A stretch of 64,000 bases of DNA from Ascaphus truei (GCA_036426205.1 CM071568.1:214687245-214751244); one strand, 5' to 3'; shown: positions 47,020-57,998, counted from the first letter of the stretch. Translations and numbers: made by a program. Notes: a model not told the origin generated them from the letters alone.

Positions 47020-49804
47020 TCAGACCTCGAGGGATGAGTGACCATGGATATTAGGGAGTGCATCCTTGACAACCCGTCAGCATTACCCTGACCTGTGTTC
47101 CACAGAAAATTTAAAGGGTTGTAGGCTTAGGAACCACCTGGTCACTCTAGCATTCTTCTCTCTGTTTTGACACATCCAGGTGAGGGGTGCATGATCCGTA
47201 ACCAACCGGAATTTTTTCCCCAACAGATAGTATTTGAGCGTCTCTACAGCCCACTTTATTGCGAGACACTCTTTCTCGACTATGGAGTAATTTTTCTCCT
47301 GGGGATTTAATTTCCTACTTAAATAAAGGATGGGGTTCTCCTCACCTTGAGACTCCTGGGAGAGTACAGCCCCCAGCCCTACCTCAGATGCGTCGGTTTG
47401 TACTAAAATCTCTTTAGAGAAGTAAGATGTGATCAACACTGGTTGGGCACAAAGAGCTTCTTTCAGGCTTCTAAAGGCCTGTTCGGTTTCGGGGGACCAT
47501 TTTACCATTAGCGGCCCTCTTGCTTTTGTGAGGTCGGTTAGTGGGGTTGCCTTAGTTGCAAAATTGGGAATTAACCTTCTATAATAACCAATTAATCCCA
47601 AAATGGTCCTTACTTGTTTTTTTGTAACTGGCATTGGCCAATTTTGTATCGCCTCTACTTTGAGTGTTTGGGGTTTGAGTAAACCTCTGCCAATAGAATA
47701 TCCCAAATACTTGGCCTCCTCCAGTCCAATAGAGCATTTAGCGGGTTTGCAGTTAGTCTGTCAGGGTCGTCTAGACCTCCTGCCTAGCCATAGCTTCCTT
47801 GTCCACTTGGTGTGCTGCTGCCTTCTGTTGGCTCTGGGTTCCTCTGTCTGTCTGTCTTCTTGTTGCTCCTGTCTCTGTCCTTTATAGCTTGCTTCCTGTC
47901 TGTTGTTTTTGCCTTTGCTTGAAGTCAGACTCCTAATGCACATGCTTCTGATTCCTGATCTGTTTCTGTACTTGTACCTGTATTATAGAAGTCTGTTCAC
48001 AATAAAAGCCCTTGCTGGTAATCTGGCTTGTCCCTGTTTGTTCCTGTTCTCAGTCCCTGCCCCCAGACCTGTCCTTGCTCCCTTGTCCTGTTCCAGTCTC
48101 CTCGTTGCTGACCTCTGCTTGTTACCTGACTTCGCAACCTGCCGCCTGCCTCGGACCTCTTCTTGTTTCCTGACTGCACTGTCTGCCGCCTGCCTTGGAC
48201 CCCTGATTGTCACCCCTACTACGCTCGTGCTGTTCCAGCCACCGAGATCCTACCAGCCACAGGAGTCTCTCGTGACATAGTCCAGCAGACCGAGCTGCAT
48301 CAAGCACAGCTTGGAACTTTGGAAGGTGAGATTGCCAATCTTCACTATGGATTACCACATCATCCAGGTAGGTGGCAGCCTACCGAGCATGTGGTTTTAA
48401 AATTTTATCCATCATTCCTTGGAATGTGGCGGGAGCTCCATGTAAGCCAAAAGGCAGCACCCTATACTGAAAGAGGCGATCTGGGGTTGAGAAGGCTGTC
48501 TTTTCTTTTGCCCTTTCTGTGAGGGTAACCTCGTGTTCCCAAGTCTCTTTGGCTATATCCAGTAAGCCCCTTGGGTGTCGGCCATACAATAGTTCAAATG
48601 GGGAGAAGCCTGTGGATGATTGGGAACTTCCCTAATGGCAAATAACAGGTATGGTAACAAACAATCCCAGTTTTTCCCATCCTTATCGACCGCCTGGCGT
48701 AACATGCTCTTTAAGGTTTTATTGAACCGTTCCACTAAACCATCTGTATGTGGATGATAGACTGAGGTTCTGAGATGCTTGATTTTTAGGAGTTTACATA
48801 ACTCTTTTGTTACTTGGGACATAAATGGTGTTCCCTGGTCATTTAAGATCTCTTTAGGAATTCCGACCCGGGTAAACAGAACTATTAACTCTTTTGCTAT
48901 GTTTTTAGCAGAAATGCTACGTAGGGGAATTGCCTCCGGATATCGGGTGGCATAATCTAATATTATGAATATATGCTGATGTCCCCTAGCAGACTTTATT
49001 AGGGGTCCTACTAGATCCATAGCAATCCGGTCAAATGGTACATCTATTATGGGAAGGGGTACCAATGGGCTACGATACGCTTTGAACGGGGCGGTGATCT
49101 GACATTCTGGGCATGAGGAGCAATAATTTGTAATTTCTCTGTGCCTCTTGAGCTTTTTCCATATGTTCCCTCACTATAGGTAGGACTGCAGCTATGCGGT
49201 CCTGCATCTGGGCATAGGATAAGTATCAAATTTTGACACAGCGTTTAGTTTATGGTAGTCATTGCAAAACCTTGTTGTACCATCTGGCTTTAGGACAAAA
49301 ACTGTAGGGCTGTTCCACCCACTTTGGGATTCCTCAATTACGCCTAGTTTTAGCATTTTTTTAACCTCTAACCTTATAGCTTCTCTCTATCTTTCCAGGG
49401 CTTAAGTAGGTTTATATGGTAAATTTGCTCAGGTTTCCTCCTACCTGCTGTCTCACCTTGTAATTTACTTCTCCCACTCTTTCCAAGACCTCCAATGGCC
49501 CATGCCACATAGCAAGGAATTTACTCTCTACGGTGGGAACCAGAACTAGTACCCTATCGCCTGGAAAAAAAAATCTGACCCCAGCACCCTTATTATACGT
49601 ATTCCTCTGTTGCTGGTTTGCATTCATATGTTGCTGGTTTGCAATAGTCTGTTGCTGGTTTGCATTAGTCTGTTGCTGGTTTGCAGTAGCCTCTTGCAAG
49701 GCTGCATTCGTCTGTTGCTAGTTTATTAACAGCTGTTGCTGGGTTTCATTCGCGTCTTTCTGGGCAGCGACATTGCGTACCAGCGCACTCACCACGTCTT
49801 CCAT
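47020..49804 (-). pseudogene. Scrambled gypsy-type polyprotein, internal copy B
   Basis: Cleaner copy of the scrambled region. Minus strand: ATG at 49804 (MEDVVSAL, an in-frame TAG in the Q-rich part); integrase C-terminus to about 49400; RT N-terminus to about 49225 (KFDTYPMPR); integrase with the CxxC end of the zinc region and a core with DRIAMDLVGP (Asp), ILNDQGTPF (Asp) and HTDGLVERFN (Glu), to about 48555; RT block with STPDRLFQYRVLPFGLHG and a YLDDVVIHSEDW catalytic box; solo LTR; then KQVRTILGLIGYYRR, RNase H with LVQTDASEVGLGAVLSQ and LVTDHAPL, ending by the polypurine tract. Frameshifts remain. All catalytic boxes are visible but the order is not functional as a normal pol. Confidence 0.88.
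47759..48277 (+). mobile_element. Solo LTR inserted in gypsy RT, copy B
   Basis: 519 bp, TGTCAGGG...TCGTGACA, flanked by TAGTC at 47754-47758 and 48278-48282. AATAAA at 48001-48006 is a likely polyadenylation signal, so it is in plus orientation, opposite to its host. The internal region was lost by LTR-LTR recombination. Whether it is a gypsy or other LTR family I cannot say. Confidence 0.9.
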
Positions 49805-49901
49805 CTTGTTTGGAGAGAAAAAAAACCTTTTTTTTTTTTTTTTTTTAAAGTTCTTTAACCCGCAGACCTTTTAGTGTTCTGCCCGCATTCTCCACCATAT
49901 A

Positions 49902-50191
49902 TGACAAACGGCTTACTCCGGGGCTCAGCCGTCTGTCCGGGGCTTTTAGAACACGGTTGTTTAGGGTAGGTTAAATGATGAGGCGTCCTGTGCTGTTCGT
50001 TTAAACAGGCTATGCTAGACTATTCAGTCCCAGGCACTGAGACTGCCACAGTGCATATAACAGAAACACAGCAAAACAAAAAGCTGCTCACCTGAGCAAT
50101 AATTTAACTTAGGTTTTCCCTGACTCAGGGTTGAAGTGGCTTTTCCACTTCCAACAACAAAACAAGGTACTTTGCAGTTTTAGAAAAAAAG
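49902..50191 (-). repeat. Gypsy-type LTR 3, truncated
   Basis: The first 290 bases match LTRs 1 and 2 (TGACAAACGGCTTACTCCGG to TTTGCAGTTTTAGA), then identity stops at about 50191 and PLE-side sequence begins. The remaining LTR is not found beyond the PLE, so the end was deleted rather than merely interrupted. Confidence 0.85.
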
Positions 50192-50545
50192 GTTGTAGTG
50201 TATTCCCCGGGCGCTAACTCTGACCGTGGTTAGTATAGGATTTAAATATATTATTAGTAAGGTAAGTGATATTTCATGCAACTTTAATTGTGATGTCCTC
50301 GTGTGACTCAAACTACCCCACTAGGGTCTATCCAAAACCCTTGATATATATGGAACGTGAGAAGGGATGGGGGAGCACAGCGTAAGGAATGGTGGAGTGT
50401 GATTGTATTATCTCTCTATGATGTTCAGTGGGGTTCTGACACCCTTAAAGTGTCCTCAAAGGGAGATTGGTACTCCCTAGAAAAGGGTTAAGACTTATGT
50501 GGGTGAAATAAGTCTATGGATGCGAAATAAATCAATAAAAGGAAA

Positions 50546-50567
50546 ACTTACACGGCCTTGTGTAAGT
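50546..50567. repeat. Hairpin 1 (ACTTACAC/GTGTAAGT, GGCC loop)
   Basis: Perfect 8-bp stem around GGCCTT. First of three related hairpins. Confidence 0.75.
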
Positions 50568-50844
50568 TGTATCCCATCAAGGTTTCTTTTGCAGTCGTGT
50601 CTTTCTTCTAGATGGTCCTTCTTCTTTCTTTATGGTCTTCTCTTTCTGACTTTTCTTCTTACTGTAACCTTGATGTTTGTCGTTAGACGAATCTTCACAT
50701 TGGTTCTCCTCTCATACGGGTGTAAACATAGATAAAAAGGTAATTAGACACATGTACACACAAAATTGATTTCAATGTAAAGGGGGGCAATGAGACAGTG
50801 TCATCAGGTGTGTAAGAATATAATGATAATTATGATAATTATTC

Positions 50845-50866
50845 ACTCACACGGCCTAATGTGAGT
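50845..50866. repeat. Hairpin 2 (ACTCACA/TGTGAGT, GGCC loop)
   Basis: 7-bp perfect stem; followed, like hairpin 3, by a GGTATCTTG(C/G)-containing phrase 20-30 bases on. Confidence 0.75.
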
Positions 50867-50985
50867 GGTAACTTATAACGGTATCTTGCAAGCACCTGTA
50901 CGGATCACAGGTCTTCAGGTCAAAGGTCTCGTATGGGACAAAGGCAAAGGGAAAATATGGGGAAGGTATATCGATAAAACAAAAT

Positions 50986-51007
50986 ACTCAAACGGGCCAG
51001 TGTGAGC
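50986..51007. repeat. Hairpin 3 (ACTCAAAC/GTGTGAGC type)
   Basis: Imperfect version of hairpin 2, then AATGGTATCTTGG. The three are probably diverged tandem units of a PLE terminal region. Confidence 0.6.
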
Positions 51008-51355
51008 ACACACTTGTAATGGTATCTTGGGAACTCCAAAAAGTGGTTGAAAACCCCTAGGGGCTAGATCCAGATAGCAAAAGACTATAGGACACTAAAC
51101 ACAGGGGTGGTTACATTTTATTGGAACAAACTGGCATACACTAATAACAAGTTAATGTGTAAAAACAGATAAAAATGAAATTAAAACCGAGGAGCATCTA
51201 CTGCTTCTGCGGGGATAGGAAAAAACTGGCAGCCAGGGGAATCAAATGGTGGTTAGTGGATAGAAGTCTCTGTACTCCGCGTCCGGATCAAGAGATTCCA
51301 CAGCACCTCCGGTTCCTCTCCGATTGCTGCAGGCTGTGGTTTAAAGAAGAAGAGC

Positions 51356-51391
51356 TACGCGTTTCGCCCTAAACAGGGCTTCCTCAGGCTC
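51356..51391 (-). ncRNA. Hammerhead-like motif in PLE 3' region
   Basis: Minus strand: CTGAGGA, A, GCCC/GGGC helix with a 6-base loop, GAAACGCGTAGC. Helix II is perfect, GAAA is intact, and CGCG is self-complementary followed by the triplet GUA. Two deviations from a textbook hammerhead are a G at the variable position of CUGANGA (allowed) and an extra A before helix II. It lies on the same strand as, and downstream of, PLE coding sequence. Confidence 0.6.
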
Positions 51392-52241
51392 GTGCAAAGT
51401 AGAGAGGTTGGGTTTTAGTCTCCTTAAATAGACCCCGCCTGTCTTGTGTCATCGTCAATTAAATCTTCATCCTGCTGCGTAGCGCGGTGCCGCCATCTTT
51501 AGGGATGCGTGCGCATCCTGCGTGTGGCGCTCGGTGTGACGTCTTTCTGTTGCGCCCTCGTTGCTGGTTGCGTGAAGTGGAGGCAAAGTTTGCGCCTGCG
51601 CGTTAGTGATGCACAGATAGTCCTTGATGTTGTACATGCCATAGTCCGTCTGTGATTGCAAAATGGTGGCGAGTGGTGTACACATCAAGTACTGTTCTTA
51701 CAATATATGGACGGGTGGTTGTATACACCCGTCATGGAAATTAAAAAGGGATTAAAAAGGTGTAATCAATGAACAACTTACTTTTAATTAACAATACTGC
51801 AATCAGATCCTATATGGACTGTTTACATGGTGTTATGTGTAGTTAAAGACTTAGTTACCTATTCACATTAAAATACTTTAAATAATATGGATGACAATTA
51901 ATTGTTCTAATTACAATTCATTTTAATTCAAAAATAGAAAGAAAACGAATAAAAAATGGAGTACATGAAGGGAAAACTTCATTAGCATATACATATTGCT
52001 AGCGTTATTATCATAGTTCATTTTAATGATATCAATTCCCAATCAATTTAATATTAATAATAAAAAATATATATATAGAATATATGACAGAAATATCAAA
52101 TACAGTGTATTAGCCTTAAGAACATTAAAAACACTTCATTTAAGAATGGGACTGTGGTGTCACCCCACCCAATATACATTCTTAAATCAGATAATTCCAC
52201 GTTGTGGGTAAGTCAAACTAAACTTTGTTTGTGTACAAAGT

Positions 52242-53079
52242 TTACATAAAAAAAAAAAACTTAAAATGTCCATAAATTCTGGCGTGAGAGGTGAGGTTAC
52301 CCACGCCTGACACTATCGGCCTGCCTGGTGGTGGGCAGACCCCCTTGTGTACCTTAGGTAGGTGGTAAAATGTGGACAGAGGGGGATATTTAATGAATAT
52401 AAATTCCATTTCATTTTTAGTAATAACCTTATTTTTAATAGCATGATGTAAAATCTCAGCCAGTTCAGTTTGAAAATTTGCATTCGGGTCATTCGGTAGT
52501 ATCTTATAGCAGTGTCGATCAGACAAAAGTCTTGTACATTCACTCACATATGAGGTAGTATCCAGAATGACAACATTCCTACCTTTGTCAGATGGTTTAA
52601 TAGTAATGTTGTCATTCTTCTCCAGATCTTGCAGGGCCTTATATTCACTGTAATTCAAATTAAACTTATTTGAACCTTTTGTCATTTTTTGGAGATCGCT
52701 AGATACCAATTGGGTAAAGACATCCACGTTAGTACAGCCCTGTAATGGTGGAGTAAACCGCGACTTGTTGCGTAACTTAGTAAAGGGCCCCTCACCAGGA
52801 TTTCTAGTATTCTCATCTTCAAATTCATGTAATATCTGTAGTAATGCATGATCTTGTGTATCAACATTTTCACATGGTGTGTTTACATTCATCAATCTCT
52901 GTCTCCGTTTGAAGAAGACATGGAGTGATACAGTAGTTTTCGAGCAAAAAGGTTGAGGTCCTTGATGTTCTCGAAAACATCAGTCTGATGAGTAGGGCAA
53001 AAGGTTAACCCTCTGGAGAGGACTTTCATATGATCATCAGTAAGTGTCATTGAGGAGAGATTGATTACCTGCGTCGGTA
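52242..53079 (-). pseudogene. Penelope-like RT, N-terminal part
   Basis: The minus strand first has, in one frame, VINLSSMTLTDDHMKVLSRG and LTFCPTHQTDVFENIKDLNL (the PLE pre-RT block, about 53079-52902), two TGA stops, then a shifted frame with PFTKLRNKSRFTPP, NDNITIKPSDKGRNVVILD, CYKILPNDP, FYHLPKVHKG and PPGRPIVSGVGNLTS. These are conserved PLE RT blocks up to RT motif 2. Homology ends at about 52250 in a T-run on the coding strand; the catalytic YxDD, the rest of RT and the GIY-YIG domain are missing. Confidence 0.9.
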
Positions 53080-53937
53080 CTACCGTCCGCGTTTGTACGG
53101 TCTCCTCAGTCCCTGGTCCTTGTAACCCCAGACAATTCTGTCTCTTAGTTTCATTGCCTCGCCCCCTCCTGGTCTTTCGTGTCCTGGGGGGATATTGTCT
53201 GGGCCAGAAAGATCTAAAAAAGTCTGGCGAGGGGGTGCACTGGAGGTAGATGGAATTGGGGTAAACCTTTGATGTAACGATTCCCTACTCACATGTGATT
53301 CTGATTCTGCATCACTAGCTGACGTTTCACAGTCAGTTGTTGAATCAATATTTTTTGTTGTGTTCCTATTTGTTTTATCCCGTTTCTTTTTAAATGTGAA
53401 GATGTTATTTGTTTCATAGTCTATAGTGTCTCTAGTGTATTTGCGAGATTTCCTTGCTTTGATATCAGCTGTTAGTTTATCAATTTGGCCCTTTAGACGT
53501 TTTTCAAAGTTAACGAAATCTGAATGTTCGCGCCATATATCTACCTCGGCTAATAAAGTGTCAATTTCTTTATTGGTTTTCTCCAGCCTATTGGTTTCAT
53601 AGGATATAAGTAGCGCAATTAATTCGCTTGAGCATTTAAGGAGGGTACCTTCCCAATCTTTAATGAATTTAGTATCTTCAATGCGATGGGAAGGAGCTAG
53701 ATATACTCGCAACCCTCTAGGGACAATATCTGACAAGGCATAGTTAGTTAAGCTTGTGACCTCCCACCAGATTTTTGCCTGGGGGCTCATATGATGTTCC
53801 AAATTAAAGAAAAATTTCTTTATATCATCTGTTTCAGTTGGTATAGCAGGTAAAGCTGTTGATGATATAGAGAAGAGACAGGCTGCTTCATGAGTCCAGG
53901 CCCCAAAATCTTGTTTGGTAGCAAGGAAGCCCGACAT
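53080..53937 (-). pseudogene. Penelope-like element N-terminal (ORF1-like) region
   Basis: Minus-strand ATG at 53937 (MSGFLATKQDFGAW); the open frame upstream uses only non-ATG codons. About 285 residues: WWEVTSLTNY and VPRGLRVYLAPSH near residues 60-90, a charged helical segment (LEKTNKEIDTLLAEVDIWRE...FEKRLKGQIDKLTADIKARK) that looks like a coiled coil, then a Lys/Ser/Thr-rich tail. It ends KRGR-stop at 53080, and the RT continues in the next frame, so one frameshift separates what was probably a single ORF. WWEV...PRGLR blocks occur N-terminal to RT in amphibian PLEs as I recall them; the function is unknown. Confidence 0.7.
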
Positions 53938-54475
53938 CGTGCAGATTGACACCAGAGACTATGTCACAGATAGGTGGTGGGGGTAGGGAGGGGGGAAAGA
54001 TTCCTTGGGAGCTGGAGTACGGAAAGAGGTAAAAACCTCAGAACTGTATATAAACACACAAAAATACGTCGCTGCACCAAACCAACAAACATAGAAACAC
54101 AAATTACCTGGTGCAAGGGGGAAACCAATAGAAACCACACAAATAATCAAAAGATTATACACAGCCCTCTGTAATTGCACTCAAGGTAAATGACAAGATA
54201 ATTGTGATGTCAATAAAGGTGTGAGGTAGTGAATAGCCAAATCCTAGTATAGGATTCACAGACAAAAAGGTCACACTACTATATAAATAAAATAACAAAA
54301 CTTTAATAATCTATGCTATAAAAACCGACGAAACACAATAAAAAATGCATAAAAGTGCATTAGTAAAATCCCCAGATGTGTAGGGTAACGGTACTTATTG
54401 AACACTATGTGTTCCAAATAGCTATAGTGTAATCAATACACATGGTTTTCACAGCCCAATCAGGGACGTGGGAAC
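53938..54475 (-). other. PLE 5' region
   Basis: Non-coding sequence upstream of the PLE ORF on the minus strand. The left boundary is the ATG and the right boundary is near 54475, where Harbinger-type internal sequence resumes; the exact junction and any target duplication are not visible to me. No intact hammerhead motif was found here. Confidence 0.5.
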
Positions 54476-55171
54476 CATGATGAAAATGTGACGACATAGG
54501 CCTTTATAAGCCTATGTCGTCTCATTTTGAAGGCAGACGCCGAGGAGGAAGGACCTCCTACAGAAGAAGAAGGCCAGGGCGTGGCCGTAGAAGACATGAA
54601 GACCCCGGAAGAGAGCCGCAGATAGAAGAAAGAAGAATACAGATGAAGATAGATTACAAATAGAAGACCCGTGGATTGTTTTGGATTTTTATTTTAATGT
54701 TTATTATTTTATGGTTTTTAATTTTATGGGTTCCTGTGCGTGGTGGATTGGTTCGAGAGTAAGCTGTTCAACGGGAGTCGGTGAGTGGGTCAAGTAATGG
54801 TAAGTGAACTAAAGAAATGTATTTTATTTAACTTGTTCTTTTTTTTTTTTTTTTTTTACATGTGTATTTATTTATTTTTGGTATATCATTTCTTTCCACT
54901 GAATGTATGTATGTATGTATGTATGTATGTATGTATGTATGTATGTATGTATGTATGTCTAGATCAATATATACATACAGGGTAAGAAATGATGTTGTTT
55001 TAAAAGCTTGATTTGCTGTGTTTTAAATTATTTTGGCTATGCTGCTATGCATAAATGTGTGTGTCATGTATTTTAAAATTAGATAGATGAAATGTTTGCT
55101 ATTGTATGGTGTACTTTAGGTCAGGGTGAGGCTTGCTTTTGTATATTGTATTCTTGTTGGTTCTTATATTT
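54476..55171 (+). other. Interior of composite B
   Basis: GAAGA-rich DNA (54560-54670, with GTAGAAGACATGAAGACCCC) and then AT-rich DNA with a T-run (54839-54857). It has no counterpart on the left arm because the gypsy array begins there. Contains the (GTAT)n run. Confidence 0.5.
54901..54958 (+). repeat. (GTAT)n microsatellite
   Basis: About 14 uninterrupted tetranucleotide units, GAATGTATGTATG... to TATGTCTAG. Confidence 0.95.
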
Positions 55172-55719
55172 TGTCAGAGGATAACTTGTTCTGTTCAACG
55201 ATTGAATTAGTTAATTGTTTAATTGTTCGTGATGGAATGTAAATTGTTTAGGGATTTAATTAATGAATGCTAATTGATTTATGGTTACTGGATTGGTTTA
55301 AATAGTATACTTGTTTGGATGTATTGGTATTTTGTTTGGAAAATGTTATTGTTAACATTCATTTGCAGAATGTATATGGTGCATAGATTGTATGCATCAT
55401 GTATACAATGTAAATGCAATGTTTTCAGTGGCATTTGTGGCTTTTGATTGGCATTTGAGGATTTTGATAGGAAGATCAGATTGGATTATTAAAGGAAATT
55501 GATTTTATTGTAGTGTGTCTGTATGGAGAAGTGGTATTTGTAGTATAGCATGTTTTTGATAACCCTTCTACATTTATTTGTATATTGGTTCATCATGTGT
55601 ATATATATGACATAAATTGTTAGTCCAATAAAAAAGGTATCACAAATACTGAAGAACTCATTTATTCTGCACTATCGCAACTGGACTAACTAACTAACTG
55701 GACTAACTGGACTTTTTTC

Positions 55720-55726
<7 letters not shown>

Positions 55727-55768
<42 letters not shown>
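55727..55768. repeat. (TA)n microsatellite
   Basis: About 20 TA units inside the arm-specific insertion. Confidence 0.95.
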
Positions 55769-55769
<1 letters not shown>

Positions 55770-56030
55770 AACAAAGAATAGACTGCGCTCCTCAGGTGTA
55801 AACTCAGACTGATTACCAATTGATTGTATTAAGTGGATATAGCAAAGGTGAATGGCAAGGGTGAATGCAACAATAATATGGATGATTGACTCACACTAAT
55901 AAAAATACATGCAAAAAGTTATAATAAAATGCTGAGTGCCAATGTTTAAAAATATATATATATATATAGTTGCATGACGAAGCCACTGTACAAATGAATG
56001 GGTGAAGGGTGGGTATCGGGCCAGTGTGGC

Positions 56031-56085
56031 TTAACCCCTTAATTACCTTTGCGGTTAATATCCGATAAGGTGTTTAAGGGGTTAA
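56031..56085. repeat. Palindromic AACCCCTTAAT module
   Basis: TTAACCCCTTAATTACCTTT, GCGGTTAATATCCG and ATAAGGTGTTTAAGGGGTTA; mirror counterpart of 41593-41646 and better preserved. Confidence 0.88.
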
Positions 56086-57167
56086 TTGATATCTGAATGT
56101 AATTGCAATGTATTGGCTATGTATTGGCTATGTATTTTGTGGGCAACGAAAGACAAGGATATTGCTGGCGACGGGGGCTTCTTATTGATGAGGTCAGTAG
56201 AACTTTATTTAATTTAATATGCTAGTTAATGTGTTTAATAATGGGCTAATAATCTATTATCCCTATCTGGATAATAGTTATTTTGCACATTATTGTACTG
56301 TAGGTGTTGGGGGGGGGGAGGGAATGTATGTATTGAATGTATAGACCAGGTTTATTTTTTTTACATTCAGGGTTGGTTCCTTGGTTCTGCATGAGACCTC
56401 TGGAGACCACCTGCGGTATCCTCGGGTATCTCACGGGTATCAGGCTGGTGGTTCCACGGGTGACACCTGCGGGGATGAACGGTGGTCCCACATCTGTGGG
56501 GGCACCGCGGACCCATAGTGTGCGGGGATGTATCGGTGGTCTCACATCCGTGGGGGCACCGCGGACCCGTAGTGTGCGGGGATGAACCGGTGGTCTCACA
56601 TCCCTGGGGGGCACCGCGGACCCATAGTGAGCACTCGTGAGTTCCCCAGACCCCTGTGAGAACCACCCGAGGCCCCGCAGACACCTGTGGATCTGACCCG
56701 GGGCTCCCAGACATCCTTGGGCCTACCGTGGGGACCCAATTGTGGCCCACTTTGACCCAAGGAGACCACCTGGGGGCCATGGCGCTTGGCAGGACCCACC
56801 AACAGGCCTCCAGAACTTGTGTGAAACAAGTTGCTGGTGCCCTGTAGGTCTGTCAGGTGACCCGCCAGACCGCCGGGGACTCGCGTGGGGCTGGGGTATG
56901 AACCATGTATGTAAAAGAATAAATCATGTATTTATGGGGGGGCACAGGGGTGGGTAATGTATTGAATAAATATAATGATGTTTATTGTGGGGCTGTGAAT
57001 TGTTTTTATTGTGGGTACTGGGGGTGGGGGGAGGGGGTATTGGCCCTAAGGGTATGTGGGTAGTCCTCCCTTGTGGGTAGTGGGTGAGGGTGGTTAGGCC
57101 TCACGGGGTGGGGGGTTTGTGTGGGAGTGTATGTAGGCCTCCCGAGTGGTGGGTGAGTGGTGGGTGG

Positions 57168-57222
57168 GTTAACCTCTTAATGACTGTAGCGGTTAATTAC
57201 CGCTATGGTGATTAAGGGGTTA
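57168..57222. repeat. Palindromic AACCTCTTAAT module
   Basis: GTTAACCTCTTAATGACTGT with its complement ending GGTGATTAAGGGGTTA; mirror counterpart of 40473-40526. Confidence 0.88.
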
Positions 57223-57548
57223 GGGGATATTACATTGGATGTTTTCATTCTTGTGTCTATTTTGCAGCAGCGGAGGGGGCATGAACAGGATGAAGATGAG
57301 GATGGCCTTCATCGTGGCAGCCGGACATGGGTGAGTGCTATATGTATTTAAAGTATTGATTGGTGTTTATGTATTTAAAATGGGCACATTCACTATTATG
57401 CATTTGTGGATAATAGTAATTGTGCCCATTACTATACTGTATGTGTTAAGGGGGGGCACATAACAGGTAACACCTGAGGGCCCACGCCGGCCTATAGTAT
57501 CATTGATGTGCATATATGTGTATGTTAGGGGTTATAGGGGTTGTTGGG

Positions 57549-57574
57549 GTAATATATATATATATCTATATATA

Positions 57575-57620
<46 letters not shown>

Positions 57621-57672
57621 TATTTATTTAAATATATATAATATATCATATATCTATATATAATATATTTAT
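57549..57672. repeat. (TA)n-rich microsatellite cluster
   Basis: TA runs with ATTTATTTA interruptions; outside the region shared by the two arms. Confidence 0.9.
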
Positions 57673-57797
57673 TTATTTATTTTTTGTGGGGGGCTGTTGT
57701 GTGTGATTTTTTATTATTGTGGGTAGCGGGTGTGTGTGAAGGGGGTATTAGCCCCAACGGTGATTGTTTAGGGCTTGCGGGTGGGTAGCGGGAGGCC

Positions 57798-57850
57798 TTA
57801 ACCCCTTCATGACCGTAGCGGTATTAACTGCTACGGTCGTGAAGCGGTTA
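57798..57850. repeat. Palindromic AACCCCTTCAT module
   Basis: TTAACCCCTTCATGACCGTA, GCGGTATTAACTGC, TACGGTCGTGAAGCGGTTAA; the sequence has drifted (TTCAT for TTAAT) but compensating changes keep the pairing. Confidence 0.88.
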
Positions 57851-57948
57851 AGTGCACCCGCAATCCCCCCACAAGCCCTAAACAAACAATAAGGGCCAAA
57901 TACCCCCTTCACCCACCCCCGCTACCCACAATAAAGCTGGCACAGTGG

Positions 57949-57998
57949 GTTAACCCCTTCATTGCCTTAACGGTTAGCCGCTAAGGTAATGAAGTGGG
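57949..57998. repeat. Palindromic module, CTTCATT type
   Basis: CTTCATTGCCTTAACGGTTA followed by GCCGCTAAGGTAATGAAG; counterpart of 40197-40234. Confidence 0.85.

Larger units (their letters stand above)
50192..52241 (-). other. PLE 3' region, mostly non-coding
   Basis: In minus-strand order this follows the truncated RT. It holds AT-rich DNA (51720-52241), a hammerhead-like motif (51356-51391) and three small hairpins with ACGGCC-type loops (50546-51007). No RT palm or endonuclease coding is left, so most of the PLE pol was deleted. A 73-codon minus-strand frame at 51467-51688 has no motif. Confidence 0.55.
55172..57375 (-). repeat. Right arm of ~2-kb inverted repeat
   Basis: Reverse complement of 40310-42388, with the same landmarks in mirrored order from GTCAGAGGATAACTTGTTC (55177) to TACATATAGCACTCACCCAT (complement near 57330-57350). 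About 350 bases at 55611-55964, including a TA run, differ between the arms. Confidence 0.85.
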
